Assembly (NCBI GenBank): GCA_963930655.1
Contig: OZ005605.1
Coordinates: 19,289,501 to 19,353,500 of the forward strand
Reading direction: 5' to 3'
DNA from: Myrica gale
Lineage: Eukaryota; Streptophyta; Magnoliopsida; Fagales; Myricaceae
Length of the DNA stretch: 64,000 bases
The translations under genes were made by a program, and so were the position numbers. Positions within the stretch are counted from its first letter, which is position 1. Each line of letters starts with the position of its first letter. Shown in pieces: positions 51,522 to 62,849 of the stretch. The notes beneath the pieces were generated by a model. It was given only the letters and a program-made list of their open reading frames with translations. It searched no databases and was not told the DNA's origin.

Positions 51522-52670
51522 TGTTAGGAATAGTTTAATTGGCTTTACTTCGTATGTAATTTTGTTGTACTTCCTGAGATATTGAGGTTAATGAAGCTTC
51601 TGTGCAGAGCTGAAGACTGTAGTACAAAAACTAGGTATTTCTTGAAGAAAAATCAAGTTAGCTTGAAGTCAGATGCAAGTCAGACAAAAACGCGAATTAA
51701 AGAACGGCTGAAACAAAAATTGGTTAGACCGTTTCTAACTAAATGAGTGACGTCATGACTGACCTAAGAAACCCAGAACCTTCTACTCCTAACTGAAAAT
51801 ACCCATAGCATATAGCCCCATTTTTTTTAAAGATTCTATACTTAGAAAATTTCAGATATTGTGCCTTCAACGAAAAACTCTCTCTAAAAACTCACTGCCC
51901 AGTTTTCTAAGTCTTTGATTGTGTGAGAACTGAGAATGGAGCCTTGAAAAGTAAAACCCCTCTCTAAGGATTCTTAGTTCGAGTTTATTGATTACCACTG
52001 TTATTTCTTCAAGAAGAAATTCGAGATTTTCGGAGGTTGTTGAAATCTTAAAGGTCCAAGAGCCCTGTTCGTGGAGTTACTGTTATTGTGAGTTCACAAT
52101 GGGAAACGGCAAGGTATGGACAGTGTGGTATGATTCTTAGCTTTTTGAATGGATGAGATGTTCTCAAAACCCCCGAATGTTGTATTGTGAGTTTTCTTGA
52201 GTCTATGGATCACCTTGTATTTCGAGTTTGAAAAGCTAGTGAAATCGTTACCTGGTCTACGGACCCGGAGAGTTTTTATCTCTTGGAATTTGTTTCCAAG
52301 AGATTTTCTCTTCGTAACCAATCTTGGTGTCTCTTTGTGGTGATTGATATTGTTTATATTGTTTTGATTAAGTGTTGTTAGTTGTGAATCTCAAGCTGAA
52401 TGTTCAAGTGTTATTCTTGGCTTTAAAAGAATATTGGATATAGATTCGGTATTACATGATTTGCATTCCACTTGACAATTTGTGTTGTAGTAATTTTGTG
52501 TGTTGAAATTTCTAATCTGATTTGGTGTAGTTTGTGCAGAATCTTTCTGTTGAAAAGTTGTAATAGTTAGAATAAAAATTGGATAACCTATTTACCCCCC
52601 TCCCCCCCCCCCCTCTAGGTTAGGTTGGTATCGTGTTGAGTCTTAAATCATTCTGTTCAAGATGGCTACA
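51522..52670 (+). mobile_element. Truncated Copia-like LTR in PMP22 intron (tentative)
   Basis: Begins TGTTAGGAATAG and ends in a C-rich CCCCCTCTAGG block followed by TGGTATCGTG, which resembles a tRNA-Met primer site (TGGTATCAGAGC). Then comes TTCAAG and ATGGCTACAAAATAC, a Copia-like gag start that stops at once. No internal polymerase or second LTR is present. It sits antisense within the 1.5-kb third intron of PMP22. Confidence 0.45.
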
Positions 52671-54913
52671 AAATACTAAGAAAAAGTACTGAGGAGCATG
52701 AAACTAGCAGTCTCAGGCTCGTGATGATTATGACAAGAGTGAAGATATTTATTCATTACCTCTACCTACTGAACAAGCTGAAACCAGAGTATTGGCTGTG
52801 CCTACATACCTTCTTGGCCACAGTCTTCGTATCCTTCTTGCCCTTGAAATTTTTTTCCAGTATTAGATGCAGGAAATGCCCAAAAGGTCCAAGATAGACC
52901 ACTCCAAAAAGCTGCAGTGAGCTATGTTAGAATTATATGACTGGAAATACATGGAAATGGTAGAAACCAAATGAAAACTAACGTATAAGTCATTGACATG
53001 CATACGACTATCTGATATTAGCAATTTTCTACTTAGTTTGATCCATTGATTGGACTGAGCCCAATTATCTGATTATAATTGGGAGTTATAAACATTTACT
53101 CTAGTGAAACAATTCCACAAATAGCTACATTTATCAGGTACTTAACCTCATTTGGAGTACAGCAATTATGAAAATAACATAGCGAAAGACAGCATGACAT
53201 CATTAATTTTACATCTCAACACTCATTCTGAATCTTGAAGCAGGAAATAAACAATAAAAATGAAGGACTCCCCCACCTATTATATGAAGTTTCGTACCAC
53301 TTCTGATGGCAGTGCCCAAAAATTATTGAACAGCTTCAAAAAGGTGAGACCAGGACATCCAAACGTTAAAATAAGAATCACCCAAAAGGGAAAAAGACTG
53401 TTTCCTGAACTTTCGATTTTCAGTCAAAAAGTAGATCTAGGCGTCTTGTCTCACAAAATAAACATTCAATATAAAAAATTTCCCATCTCAGAATGTAGTT
53501 GAGCTATATGTAAGTCGCACTACCCATAAGTCATGGTATTGGTGAATGATACATCTCAACCTTCTCCACGATCACTGCCATATAACCTATCCACATTACA
53601 ACTGAAAGATTTTGCAGTGAGCTAGTTAAGCGTGGGAGAGGGTATCTTCAAATTCTGATGAATCTGAACACTATGAATGCTAACAGCATAAATAATTTTG
53701 CAACTTGTATTGCAGAGAACATCATATCAGCTTACAAACTCACAATTACTAACTGAAACTGGGCTCACTATAGCCAATACTAGATCCTTTCATCCTCCAT
53801 TCTCACTCTATTATTTATTTGCCTTCACGTTAGAAACAGCCTCAATATCCCACTGTTCAAAGACAGAGCACCGACAGGCTTACCTGGAGCTTTTACATCA
53901 AATTAGCCTAAGGGTCCTCACAGTCAGGGACACACACACACAAAATCCAAAGGAAAGCACATGGATGTGCAGCCACAAACATATGTCTTCGATAAAACCG
54001 GAAACTTCCAAGTAATTAGGATAAAAGGAAAAAGAGAAAGAGCGGTACCACTTTGAGAAGAAGCCGTCTCAGTTGGATCTTCTGTATATTAGTGAGCTTC
54101 TGAGAAACCAAGTCACTGATCCCTGACAACACTCCGGCTGTAATTGCCTTGTTTAATATCAAACAGCACCGTTATTAACGAAAGAGAACAAGAGAAAACT
54201 AACCGGGAATCATAAATACATCTCCTTTTCATTAGTGAATAATACAAGAAACTTCAAATTTTTTTGAATTTAATACTTTCCCATTAGTTTCTCTTAGTGA
54301 CGTTGCATATGTTCGAAACCCAGAAACGAAATACAATTGAGAAAGACTCAGACTTAAATTTCTCTTTCACTTTCTTCCAATTTCCCAGCTACTAAACACT
54401 AAACAGGGGTGAAACCAAAAATTAAGGAGACTCAAAATTAGTAAACTGAGATAACTAAAAGTCTAAAAACAAACTAGAGATAGCCATCGTTGTCGCTGAG
54501 CGAGACCTTGGTTCTCAGGGGGTGCCGCTGAAGCTGCAACAAGTACTGGTGCAATAACCCCTTCTTTGGTGTCGACCCCATGCTTGGTTTGCCTCCAATT
54601 CCCTCAGATCCTGCTTTAGCACACTCTTTTCCGCTTGTGCTAGTAAGTAGTGGTTGGAAGTTGGAACATAGCTGCAATACCAGAGCTCGGGCATGGGGCC
54701 CACCGGCCCGCATAGATTTTTCTAAGGCTGGGCATTTCATCCGGTTTCCACCGGAAATTACGGGTCCGGTTCCGGTGCCGGAATTCCAGCACCGGTTCCG
54801 GACTATTCCAATACCGGAATCGGATCTCGTATTTGAGAATTTCCAGTATATATATATTTTTAAAAAAAATTCAGGGCTCAAAACGGTGCAGTTTTGAGCC
54901 CTGTTTAAAAAAA

Positions 54914-55655
54914 GGGTTAAATACATGTCATGCCCCTGTGGTATGTGGTAATAGTAAATATGCCCCTGAGGTAAACAAAGTCATTTTTATACCCCTGAGG
55001 TAAACATTCAGGAGCAAATATGCACTTCCGTTATGTGCCGTTTGAAACACTAACTGTAAATGCTGACGTGTCAAAATTAGACACGTCAGCACCAATCAAA
55101 ATTAGACAAGTGGCATTTTCGAAAAAAAAGGGGAGAACCCCCGAGCGGCGAAGGGAGCCCAGCGCGCGGCTCCCTTGCTCAGGGGTGGCCGGCAGGGTGC
55201 CACTCCGGCAACGGGGGAGCCCAGATCTAGGCTCCCCGTGTCGCGCGAGGCGGCCGCGAGCCACTCCTGAGCAGGGGAGCCGCGGGGGTGGCTCGCGGCC
55301 ACCCCTCGCGGCGCGCGCGACGCGGGGGAGCCCAGCGTCGCCGGGGTGGCACCCTGTCGACCACCCCTGAGCCGGGGAGCCGCGGCGGCGAAGGGAGCCC
55401 AAATATGGGCTCCCTTCGCCGCTCGGGGGTTCTCCCCCCTTTTTTCCCGAAAATGCCACGTGTCTAATTTTGATTGGTGCTGACGTGTCTAATTTTGACA
55501 CGTCAGCATTTACCGTTAGTGTTTCAAACGGCACATAACGGAAGGGCATATTTGCTCCTGAATGTTTACCTCAGGGGTATGAAAAGGACTTTGTTTACCT
55601 CAGGGGCATATTTGCTATTACCGCATACTAGAGGGACATGACATGCATTTAACCC
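54914..55655. mobile_element. GC-rich long-arm foldback element, nested
   Basis: Arms of about 235 bp start GGGTTAAATAC / GGGTTAAATGC and pair closely (CTCAGGGG, TTCCGTTATGTGCCGTTTGA and GCTGACGTGTCAAAATTAGA appear in both). The exact 9-bp duplication TTAAAAAAA flanks it (54,905-54,913 and 55,656-55,664). The centre is very GC-rich with repeated GGGAGCC and GCCGCG words. Open frames such as 55,031-55,549 on the minus strand mirror the arms and are not real genes. Confidence 0.88.
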
Positions 55656-55665
55656 TTAAAAAAAA

Positions 55666-56313
55666 GAACAAATATAAGTAGAACGAAAAAGACTTAATTT
55701 CGTTCCAAAATGTGCATTTTCAACTGCCGACTGTCGTGCCTCTCCCTACCGCGACTTCTCTCTCATCACTCATCAGCTCTCTTTCACTGAGGTGAAGGTC
55801 TATAATCTATTTATTATTTTATTAAAATATTGCATTGTTAACTTCTTTGAATCTTTAGTGTTAGACTTATTTAGATTTTGTTAATTTGATTTGGGCATAT
55901 GAAATTTTGATGGCCAGATTTGGTGATTGGCAAACGATCTCTTTGTTAAGGTGAAGATTTTGCACTTTGGATCGGTTGGTTATCTTTGCACGCTTTGCCT
56001 TTTTTCCACTTTTTTTTCCTTGAATAATTTCTATTAATCTGTTTCATTTTGGTTGAGATTGAAGGCTTGGTTGGTTTTGCTTAATGCTCATTGTTTGGAT
56101 GATTTCTGATAAATATTTCGTTGAATAGCAGTTACCTATTTATGCTTTCAGTGCTATTGTTTGCACTTCGAATATGCATTATCAGTGCTATTGTGCTATT
56201 GTCAGGAACTGGAATTTTCGGTTTATTTCAGAATGGAAGCTGAATGAAAATTACGATTCCGATCGGAATCGGAATGGGCAATTCCGGTTCCGTCTGTTAT
56301 AGTGTCCACCCTT
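55666..56313. other. Right interior of the hAT-type element
   Basis: Non-coding. Contains a TTCAACTGCCGACTGTCGTG... segment and CT-rich sequence that looks like a gene leader, but no open frame follows. Confidence 0.4.
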
Positions 56314-56745
56314 AGATTTTTCTCATCTCTGGTCAAAATTGACCCGATCGATTTCCCAAGAAAAGGGTTAGTAATGAATGGGTTTGTGCCGTTTTGTTTG
56401 GGAATGGACAGGTCAAACCCAAACCAATGGGAGAGTCTTTTTTCAAAGCCATGGAAAAAATAAAAAAAAAAACCTTAATGCGGGTTGAAACGTGAGAGTG
56501 GGAAGAAAGTCTCTATTAACTATATTTTCAAAGTCCGTCTGGGTTGAAAGAGAGAAAAAAAAAATTACATTTTACTTGTTCTCCTGTATTTTTTATCATA
56601 AGAGGTCTGGAAGATTTATGGTGTTAATTGAATAATATACACCAAATAATTATTAAGGAATTAAGAGAATATTATTTCTGGCCTTGAAGAGAAAGTGAAA
56701 TGAGAATAATTTAAAGTCGGCACGCCCTCAAATAGTGGCACCAAC

Positions 56746-56763
56746 TTATAAATATAAATATAA

Positions 56764-56822
<59 letters not shown>

Positions 56823-56830
56823 TGTGTGTG
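56746..56830. repeat. Compound microsatellite
   Basis: (TATAAA)n passes into (TA)n and then (TGTA)n. Confidence 0.9.
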
Positions 56831-57086
56831 TCTTAATGTAATCAGCGATGAGGAGAGTGAGAAAGTGTCGTGGGGCGTGGGCTTCTCAACTTTGGACAAA
56901 ATTCGATTGGTTCATGCTCTGTGAATATAATAAAGGTATGCAGCGTGGAACCTGTCAAGCTTCACGAGTAACTCAAAATCTAAGTTTTACTCTGCCTCCA
57001 ATATAGACGAAGGCTCAATATATAGAAGAAATCCACTAGCCAAATCCCATATTATTCCCACCAAAAAGAAGAAGAAGAAAGTAATA

Positions 57087-57087
57087 C

Positions 57088-57135
<48 letters not shown>
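57087..57135. repeat. (TA)n microsatellite
   Basis: A nearly pure TA run of about 48 bp following a GAA-rich tract. Confidence 0.9.
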
Positions 57136-57138
<3 letters not shown>

Positions 57139-58267
57139 CAAAATCCCATTATATAGAACTTTCAAAGACATCTAGAGGTTGTGATCAAAGGTATCTATTG
57201 AGTATAGATATAATAAACTTTTGTTATATCTAGCTTGAATTATATATATACTATTATGTTTTTTAACTTGAATTATGCAAGTACTTCCCGATCTTTATCA
57301 GTTAAAAATATTAGAGATATATAATATCATAATTAATCTATAATATTTGATATATTGTTAAAATCTCAAATATTCAAGTTTAAATGTAGGAATATATTAC
57401 CTATCACGTTTTGTATATTCTCTATAAATAGAGATATTTAACTTATAATCTATATGAACTCATAATACAAAATATATATAGTTATAGAGAACTTTTACAA
57501 TGGATATAAACATTCTAAATCGAAACACTTACATCTTTATCTATTCTTACTCTTTTTCCTCTCTTCTCTACCGTATCTATCAACTATGCAATGCATTTGC
57601 CTTTTCTTTTAATAAGATATATCAGTTATAAGTTATGCATGTAGCTGAATTAACTATCGGTAAGATCATCCATCATTAATTTTTCAAATTCCAGTTTAAC
57701 AGTAAGAGGACCTGCTCTTTCATTAAATTGCCGCAAAGTATTTCTCCATATTTGAAATTGTACCTCGTATCAAGAGTTATTTATTTATTGGTGTAGTCAA
57801 TTGATGTGAGACTATATTTACCCTAAAAATTAGAAAATTAATATGAGATAATTCATGCAGTAAATGCTATAACTTCGAAGTTAGAAGAGTGGATATGTCG
57901 TCCAACAAAAGACGTAGCTGTTTCGTACTTGCTTTCTTTTTTCGTTTCGTATAACTTTCTTTCGACTTGGAGATATTGGACTCTTATAGATAGTCAAATT
58001 AATTGCACGACCTGCGGGAAAGAAATTAAGAACCCCCAAGGTTTATAGTAATGATCCATCGAAGATGCTATCCGACCTCCGTATTAGCGTACGAGTTTTA
58101 GTAAAAGTTAACAAGTTTTACTACGTCGCATGAGAGACCCAAGACGAGTGGGGGAATTTTGAACTTGAAAATTATGGAAAGGGAATGGGTCAGACAAGAA
58201 GCCTAGTCAACAGGCTGCCGGTCAATATTTTCCGTTTCTGACCCCTTCGTTTCAGTTGAACTTGGGT

Positions 58268-58276
58268 AGTATATAT
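58268..58276 (+). promoter_or_regulatory. TATA box of the intact At4g22030-like gene
   Basis: GTATATATATGAAC lies about 105 bp before the ATG at 58,380. The duplicated promoter at 61,250 lacks this segment. Confidence 0.55.
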
Positions 58277-58379
58277 ATGAACGGGACTCGAGAGACTCCC
58301 CACATCTATTCTCAAGTATCAACCTCTCCTCCTACAACGCACACGACAAAACCTAAGAGAAAATATCCAGCTCGATCAA

Positions 58380-59654
58380 ATGGCCTCCTTACAAGCAGTT
58401 TCAACTCTCCGATTATCTTCATCTTCTTCTTCATGTTGTTGTTCAAGGAGCATCAACGCTGCTATTCATCTCCCAAAACTTTCGAAAGTCGCTTTCTCAG
58501 TTCCAAAAATACCAACCAAAAAGCTAGTAGAGGAATTGAACATAAGAGTCGATGGGTTCCCAAACACGGTCCCAGCTGTACAAAAAATCAATTACATTCC
58601 CACTCCAGTCCATGACAAGTCACACAACTCCGCTACCACCCAACTCTATGTCGTCTTAGAGGTCGTGGCTGACAGAGTGGAGATGCACATCAACATTGGA
58701 GAACAACGTGACAACTGGAACACCCTTCTCTTGAACTCCATCAACATGATGACTCTCACTGCTGCAACCGTGGCTGGTGCTACGGCGATTGGTGGCAACA
58801 ACACTTCCCTTCTGGCTCTTAAATTGTCGTCCACACTCTTGTATTCTGCAGCCGCAGGGATGTCGCTTGTGATGAACAAGCTTCAGCCATCACAACTTGC
58901 AGAGGAACAGCGCAATGCTGCTAGATTGTTCAAGCAGCTCCGGAGCCAAATCCACACCATGCTCGCTCTTGGGACCCCAACTCAGGAAGATGTGAAGGAC
59001 GTGATGGAAAGGGTTTTGGCCCTTGACAAAGCCTACCCACTTCCCTTGCTCGGAGCGATGCTTGAAAAATTCCCTGAAAAATTTGAGCCAGCTGTTTGGT
59101 GGCCTTCAAATCAACTTCAAAAGCAACACAAATCACGTGAAAGAAATCAACGAGAGAAAAATGGGTGGAGCGCGGAACTCGAAGTAGAAATGCGAGAGAT
59201 CATGGAGGTGGTGAAGACAAAGGACAGCGAAGATTATGAAAGGCTAGGCAACCTTGTGTTGAAGATCAACAAGATCTTAGCTATCTCAGGTCCATTGCTC
59301 ACAGGGATTGCAGCCGTCGGTTCTGCCTGTGTTGGTAATGGGTCGTGGCCTACAATAGTCTCTGTTGCTGCCGGGGCGTTAGCCACCATTGTCCACGCTT
59401 TCCAGCATGGTGGACAAGTCGGGATGGTGTTTGAGATGTACAGAACTAACGGTGGATTTTTTCGGCTACTACAAGAAACAATAGAAACCACAATTGAGGA
59501 AAGAGACTTAGAGAAAAGAGAAAACGGAGAATTGTTCGAAATGAAAGTGGCTTTGAAACTGGGGAGAAGCTTGTCACAACTCAGAGAACTCGCTAGAAAG
59601 TCAGCTTCTTCGTACGAAACTGTCATAGATGAATTCGCCAGCAAGCTTTTCTAG
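58380..59654 (+). CDS. At4g22030-like protein (annotated 'probable F-box'), intact
   Basis: An uninterrupted 424-codon single exon. The N-terminus MASLQAVSTLRLSSSSSSCC is Ser-rich and basic-poor, like a plastid transit peptide. It is followed by FSVPKIPTKKLVEELNIR, VVADRVEMHINIGEQRDNWN and PSQLAEEQRNAARLFKQLRS, then YPLPLLGAMLEKFPEKFEPA with WWP. Two hydrophobic stretches lie near residues 140-165 and 295-335 (LAISGPLLTGIAAVGSA...). The end is [40 protein letters not shown] and DEFASKLF. Plant proteins of this kind are called 'probable F-box At4g22030', but I see no F-box motif, and the biochemical role is unknown. The ATG follows a TATA box and a short leader. Two damaged relatives lie at 48,166-49,461 and 61,341. 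Confidence 0.9.
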   Translation: MASLQAVSTLRLSSSSSSCCCSRSINAAIHLPKLSKVAFSVPKIPTKKLVEELNIRVDGFPNTVPAVQKINYIPTPVHDKSHNSATTQLYVVLEVVADRVEMHINIGEQRDNWNTLLLNSINMMTLTAATVAGATAIGGNNTSLLALKLSSTLLYSAAAGMSLVMNKLQPSQLAEEQRNAARLFKQLRSQIHTMLALGTPTQEDVKDVMERVLALDKAYPLPLLGAMLEKFPEKFEPAVWWPSNQLQKQHKSRERNQREKNGWSAELEVEMREIMEVVKTKDSEDYERLGNLVLKINKILAISGPLLTGIAAVGSACVGNGSWPTIVSVAAGALATIVHAFQHGGQVGMVFEMYRTNGGFFRLLQETIETTIEERDLEKRENGELFEMKVALKLGRSLSQLRELARKSASSYETVIDEFASKLF

Positions 59655-59659
59655 TTTAC

Positions 59660-61340
59660 GATTTCGTGCAGAGTCATTCTTTAATTTTTTTTTTGATTGT
59701 TTATACAATTAATTGCTTATGCAATCCTCTGACATGCATAGAAAAATGTAAAATACGTACATGATTCAAAAGTTTAGCCAAGCTATTACTGCAAAGAGAG
59801 TCTAATAGACAAATTATGCCCCTTTTTCAAATTTCTTGCATATAATAACTTGAATTTCCTAATAGAAATTTTGTTGAAAGAGGGGGAAGAAAGTCTCTAT
59901 TAACCCTCTTTTCAAAGTCCATATGGTTGAAAGAAATTTAAAAAAAAAACTAAATTTGTATTTTACTTGTTCTCCTGATTTCTTTTTCTTTTTTCATAAG
60001 AGGGCTGGAAGACTGGCTATGTACTTAATTTTACTAAAATAGAAATCAAAAAAGTATTAAGCAATGAAGAGATTATTATTTCTTGCCTGATCTAGAGAAC
60101 GTATACTGAGAAAAAGTATATCTTAATGTCATCAGCAATGAGGAGAGTGAAAAAGTGCCATGGGCTTCTAAAATAAATTTGGACGAAATACGATTGGTCA
60201 ACAGCTCTTAATTTTACAAAAAACAAATTCGATTAATGCATGCTCCGTTAAAATTCTGATGATAAAGGTATACAGTGTGGGAACCTCTCCACATTCGCGA
60301 TTAAATCAAAATCTGCCTCCCATATATATAGACTAAGGCTTAAAAGATTCAATCCACTGGTAATATATATTACCAATACAAAGTAGAAAAACTAATGACG
60401 TACAGTTGCCCACCAAAAGCCCAATATAGAAAACTTGGAAAGACATATTAAGGAGTGTGAACCAAAGTGTGTAATGAGAATACATATAATATATTTTTTG
60501 GCGATTTTAACATGTATTATATATGCATATGCTACAGCTCTCACAATCTTTACCAATTAATAAGATATATCAGTTATAAGTTACCTATTAGTAGAGTACG
60601 TATTTTTCTTTTCTAATCAAGTGTCCGGGCCAAGATTAGTAGAGTGGGTACTGAAAGATTCATCATTAATTTTTAAAATTGTAGTTTAACTGTTAGAGGA
60701 CGTGCTCCCTCGAAATACCCAGAAAGTATTTTTTTTTGGTCTTAAAACTTGTACCCACTATCAAGAATTATATCTTTATTAGTGTAGTCAATTCATAGGA
60801 GATTTTTTTATTAGTCATGAAATTCCTAGGAGATCATATTAACGTAGCCCGAAAAGAAAATTCATATGAGATTCATGGAGAAAATTGATGCTGTCACTTA
60901 GCAGAGTGGATATGCCGTTTGACAAAAGCAGCAGCTGTTTCGTAAATGTTGCTTTCGATTGGACATATGAACTGTCCTATATACATATAGTCAAATAGCA
61001 CGACCTGCTGCCTGCGGGGAAAGAAAGAACCCCCAAGGTTTATAGTAATATTTGGAAGGCGTTCTCCGTATTAGCGTAGGAGTTTTATTATCATAGCTCA
61101 CAAGTTTTACTACGTCGCAAAAGAGACCCAAGACGAGTGGGGGGAATTTTGAACTTGAAATTTATAAATAGGGAATGGGTCAGACAACATGCCGAGTCAA
61201 CTACCTAGGCTGCCGGTCAACATTTTCCGTTGCTGACCCCTTCGTTTCAGTTGTACTCCCAACATCTATTCTCAAGTATCAACCCCTCCTCCTACAACGC
61301 ACACAACAAAACCTAAGAAGAAAATCTCGAGCTCGATCAA
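59660..61340. repeat. Second copy of the duplicated upstream region
   Basis: From about 59,880 the sequence repeats 56,490-58,380 in the same orientation with small indels (shared words GAAAGTCTCTATTAAC, AACCCCCAAGGTTTATAGTA, GACCCAAGACGAGTGG, GCTGCCGGTCAA). It is a direct duplication of promoter and gene start. About 40 bp containing the first copy's TATA box are missing, though TTTATAAATAGG at 61,160 could substitute. Confidence 0.8.
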
Positions 61341-61532
61341 ATGGCGGCCTCGTTACAAGCAGCTTCAACTCTCCAATTATCTTCATCTTCTTCTGATTCA
61401 TGTTGTTGTTCAAGGAGCATCAATGCTGCTATTCATCTCCCAAAACTTCCGAAAGTCGCTTTCTCAGTTCCAAAAATATCAACCAAGAAGTTGGTTGAGG
61501 AATTGAACATAAGAGTCGACGGGTTCCCAAAC
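61341..61532 (+). pseudogene. Truncated At4g22030-like gene start
   Basis: The first 64 codons match 58,380-58,571 closely (MAASLQAASTLQLSSSSSDS, FSVPKISTKKLVEELNIRVD). Identity stops after GGGTTCCCAAAC at 61,532. The frame then continues into unrelated sequence for about 58 codons to a TAG at 61,707, making a 122-codon chimeric open frame. Loss of the other 360 residues makes original function unlikely. Confidence 0.85.
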
Positions 61533-62440
61533 GAGTTCGGTTATTATGTGAAGCGAACTCCTGTGAAGCGCAGTGAAGCACCGGTGGGGATAAAATCGGG
61601 AGCCATCCGACGGCCAAGAAGCTGCCAGCGAATAAATGAGGGCAAAATCCGGTTTTTGTTGAGGACCGAATTCGTGATGGATAGACCGGGCGGTTTCGAA
61701 CATTGTTAGGGATTTAGGGATTCAAATGTCTGCGCCCATTTCGAATGTTGTTTTCGATTTACCGCTTCTGCTCCCAAATTCTCTCTCTCGCTTAGGGATT
61801 CAAATTTCCTCCCCATTTGAAAACCACCGCAGCCCCTGCTTCCTCCCCATTCGAGCTGCTGTCTCTTTCTCTCTCTCACATGCACGGGCTTCTGCTCCCG
61901 AATTCTCTCTCTTGTTGTACGATTTAATGTAGTTGTACTTGAGTCTGAGTTTGAGCGGTTGCTTGTTGTGTAAATAAGTCGAATTGTTTGCATCGTATTG
62001 GAAATCTCTTTGAGAACGGTGGTTTTTGTTGTCTTTATGCTTCTTGTTCTTTTCTTTTTCTCTTTCGGTTTTTTGGTTTGTTGTTTTCTAGTTCGTTTTA
62101 AAGCTTTCAGTTTGTTGGTTGCTAGGACTGTGCTGGGTTTCATAATTGAGATTAATGTGCTCAATGGGTTGTAATATATTCATGCGAATGTTCTATTTTT
62201 GGAGGCGGGGCTGCTACTGTTTTTTTTTTGGGGGGGGGGGAGCTTCATTTTTTGCTTCGGGTTGAAAAGTGGATCTGGGCTGATTAGTTTTTTCAGTGTT
62301 TGCAGCAATACAGTATGTTCGTATGATTTCTATGTCCATATTATTTCTATTTTGTTATTTTAACTTGTTTATAATAGGTTGTTTAATTTTGGGATATTTG
62401 TTCTGCTGGAATTTGGTATATTGTCTTATGTGTCTGGAGA
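61533..62440 (+). other. Unrelated sequence joined to the truncated gene
   Basis: Starts at the duplication breakpoint. It includes CT-rich leader-like sequence (61,770-61,920) and a G run at 62,231. It may contain the promoter and first exon of the gene whose exons follow, but no coding motif was recognised. Confidence 0.4.
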
Positions 62441-62443
62441 TAG

Positions 62444-62849
62444 CAGAACCATTATGGGAAAAGAGGTTTGGAGAAGAAGTTGATGAAGACCTTATATATG
62501 TTGTCTCTGTAGAACGGGTGCTTCAGATAGAAGACTTCAAGGAGGTGAATGGGTGTTCTATGTCCTTGTCATATAACTCAGTATCTTTTGCACTATTGTA
62601 TATGTAGTTTGCTATGGTTCTTAGTATTTGAAAGTAGGTATCTGTTTGCTACGGATTTGTGTTTGCAAGAGCAAATTTTGATTAATGAAACTATTGCAGG
62701 ATGGTGCATGGGTCACCCCGTCAGATTATAGAAACGCACTCCCTGATCCTCTTCGTGACTTTGCAGAAAAGCTAGTGAATGAATTAAACACCAATAACGT
62801 GGAAGATGTTAATCGGTTTTGCAACATATATGTTGATTTGAACTTCCAG
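62444..62849 (+). CDS. Two exons of an unidentified protein gene
   Basis: An exon ending at 62,544 encodes AEPLWEKRFGEEVDEDLIYV and VSVERVLQIEDFKE before a GTGAAT donor. The next exon, 62,700-62,849, exactly 50 codons between TTGCAG and GTTTGC, encodes DGAWVTPSDYRNALPDPLRD, FAEKLVNEL, and RFCNIYVDLNFQ. The phases join (KE|DG). Composition is that of a conserved soluble protein, but I do not recognise the family. The 5' end of the first exon, the start codon and downstream exons are not established; the gene could be partial or continue past the window. Confidence 0.45.

Larger units (their letters stand above)
50266..54581 (-). pseudogene. PMP22: Peroxisomal membrane protein PMP22 (Mpv17/PMP22 family), one nonsense codon
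   Basis: Seven in-phase GT-AG exons on the minus strand: 54,581-54,507; 54,147-54,049; 52,911-52,810; 51,280-51,205; 50,748-50,678; 50,585-50,500; 50,320-50,266. They assemble into 187 codons, matching the family length of about 190. Landmarks are MGSTPKKGLLHQYLLQLQRH, AGVLSGISDLVSQKL, LGPFGHFLHLIL, LEQLTSSPWNNLLFM, GRPW and FWPVVGWVNHQYVPLQFRVI, then IFLNLRARS. The family forms four-helix integral proteins of the peroxisomal membrane. Codon 111 is TAG (51,224-51,226, complement) where relatives have tyrosine, which would remove the C-terminal 40 percent. All splice sites and the rest of the frame are sound, so the lesion is recent or a sequence error. A hAT element lies 133 bp upstream of the ATG. 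Confidence 0.9.
54724..56313. mobile_element. hAT-type element in the 5' region of PMP22
   Basis: Ends AAGGCTGGGCA and TGTCCACCCTT are inverted repeats (9 of 11 match). The flanking AGATTTTTCT is identical on both sides (54,714-54,723 and 56,314-56,323), covering the expected 8-bp duplication plus two bases. Both subterminal regions are rich in CCGGTTCCGG/CGGAATCGG words. There is no transposase. A second element (54,914-55,655) is nested inside. Confidence 0.85.
56324..58255. other. Non-coding upstream region, first duplication unit
   Basis: Contains the original PMP22 promoter side (from 56,324) and, from about 56,490, the 5' flank of the At4g22030-like gene. It has two AT microsatellites and no gene. 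Large parts recur at 59,880-61,330. Confidence 0.55.

Noticed and set aside
55020..55549. 116- and 172-codon Arg/Pro/Gly-rich frames
   Set aside because: Both start in mirrored arms of the foldback element with the same first residues, so they are artefacts of its symmetry and GC-rich core.
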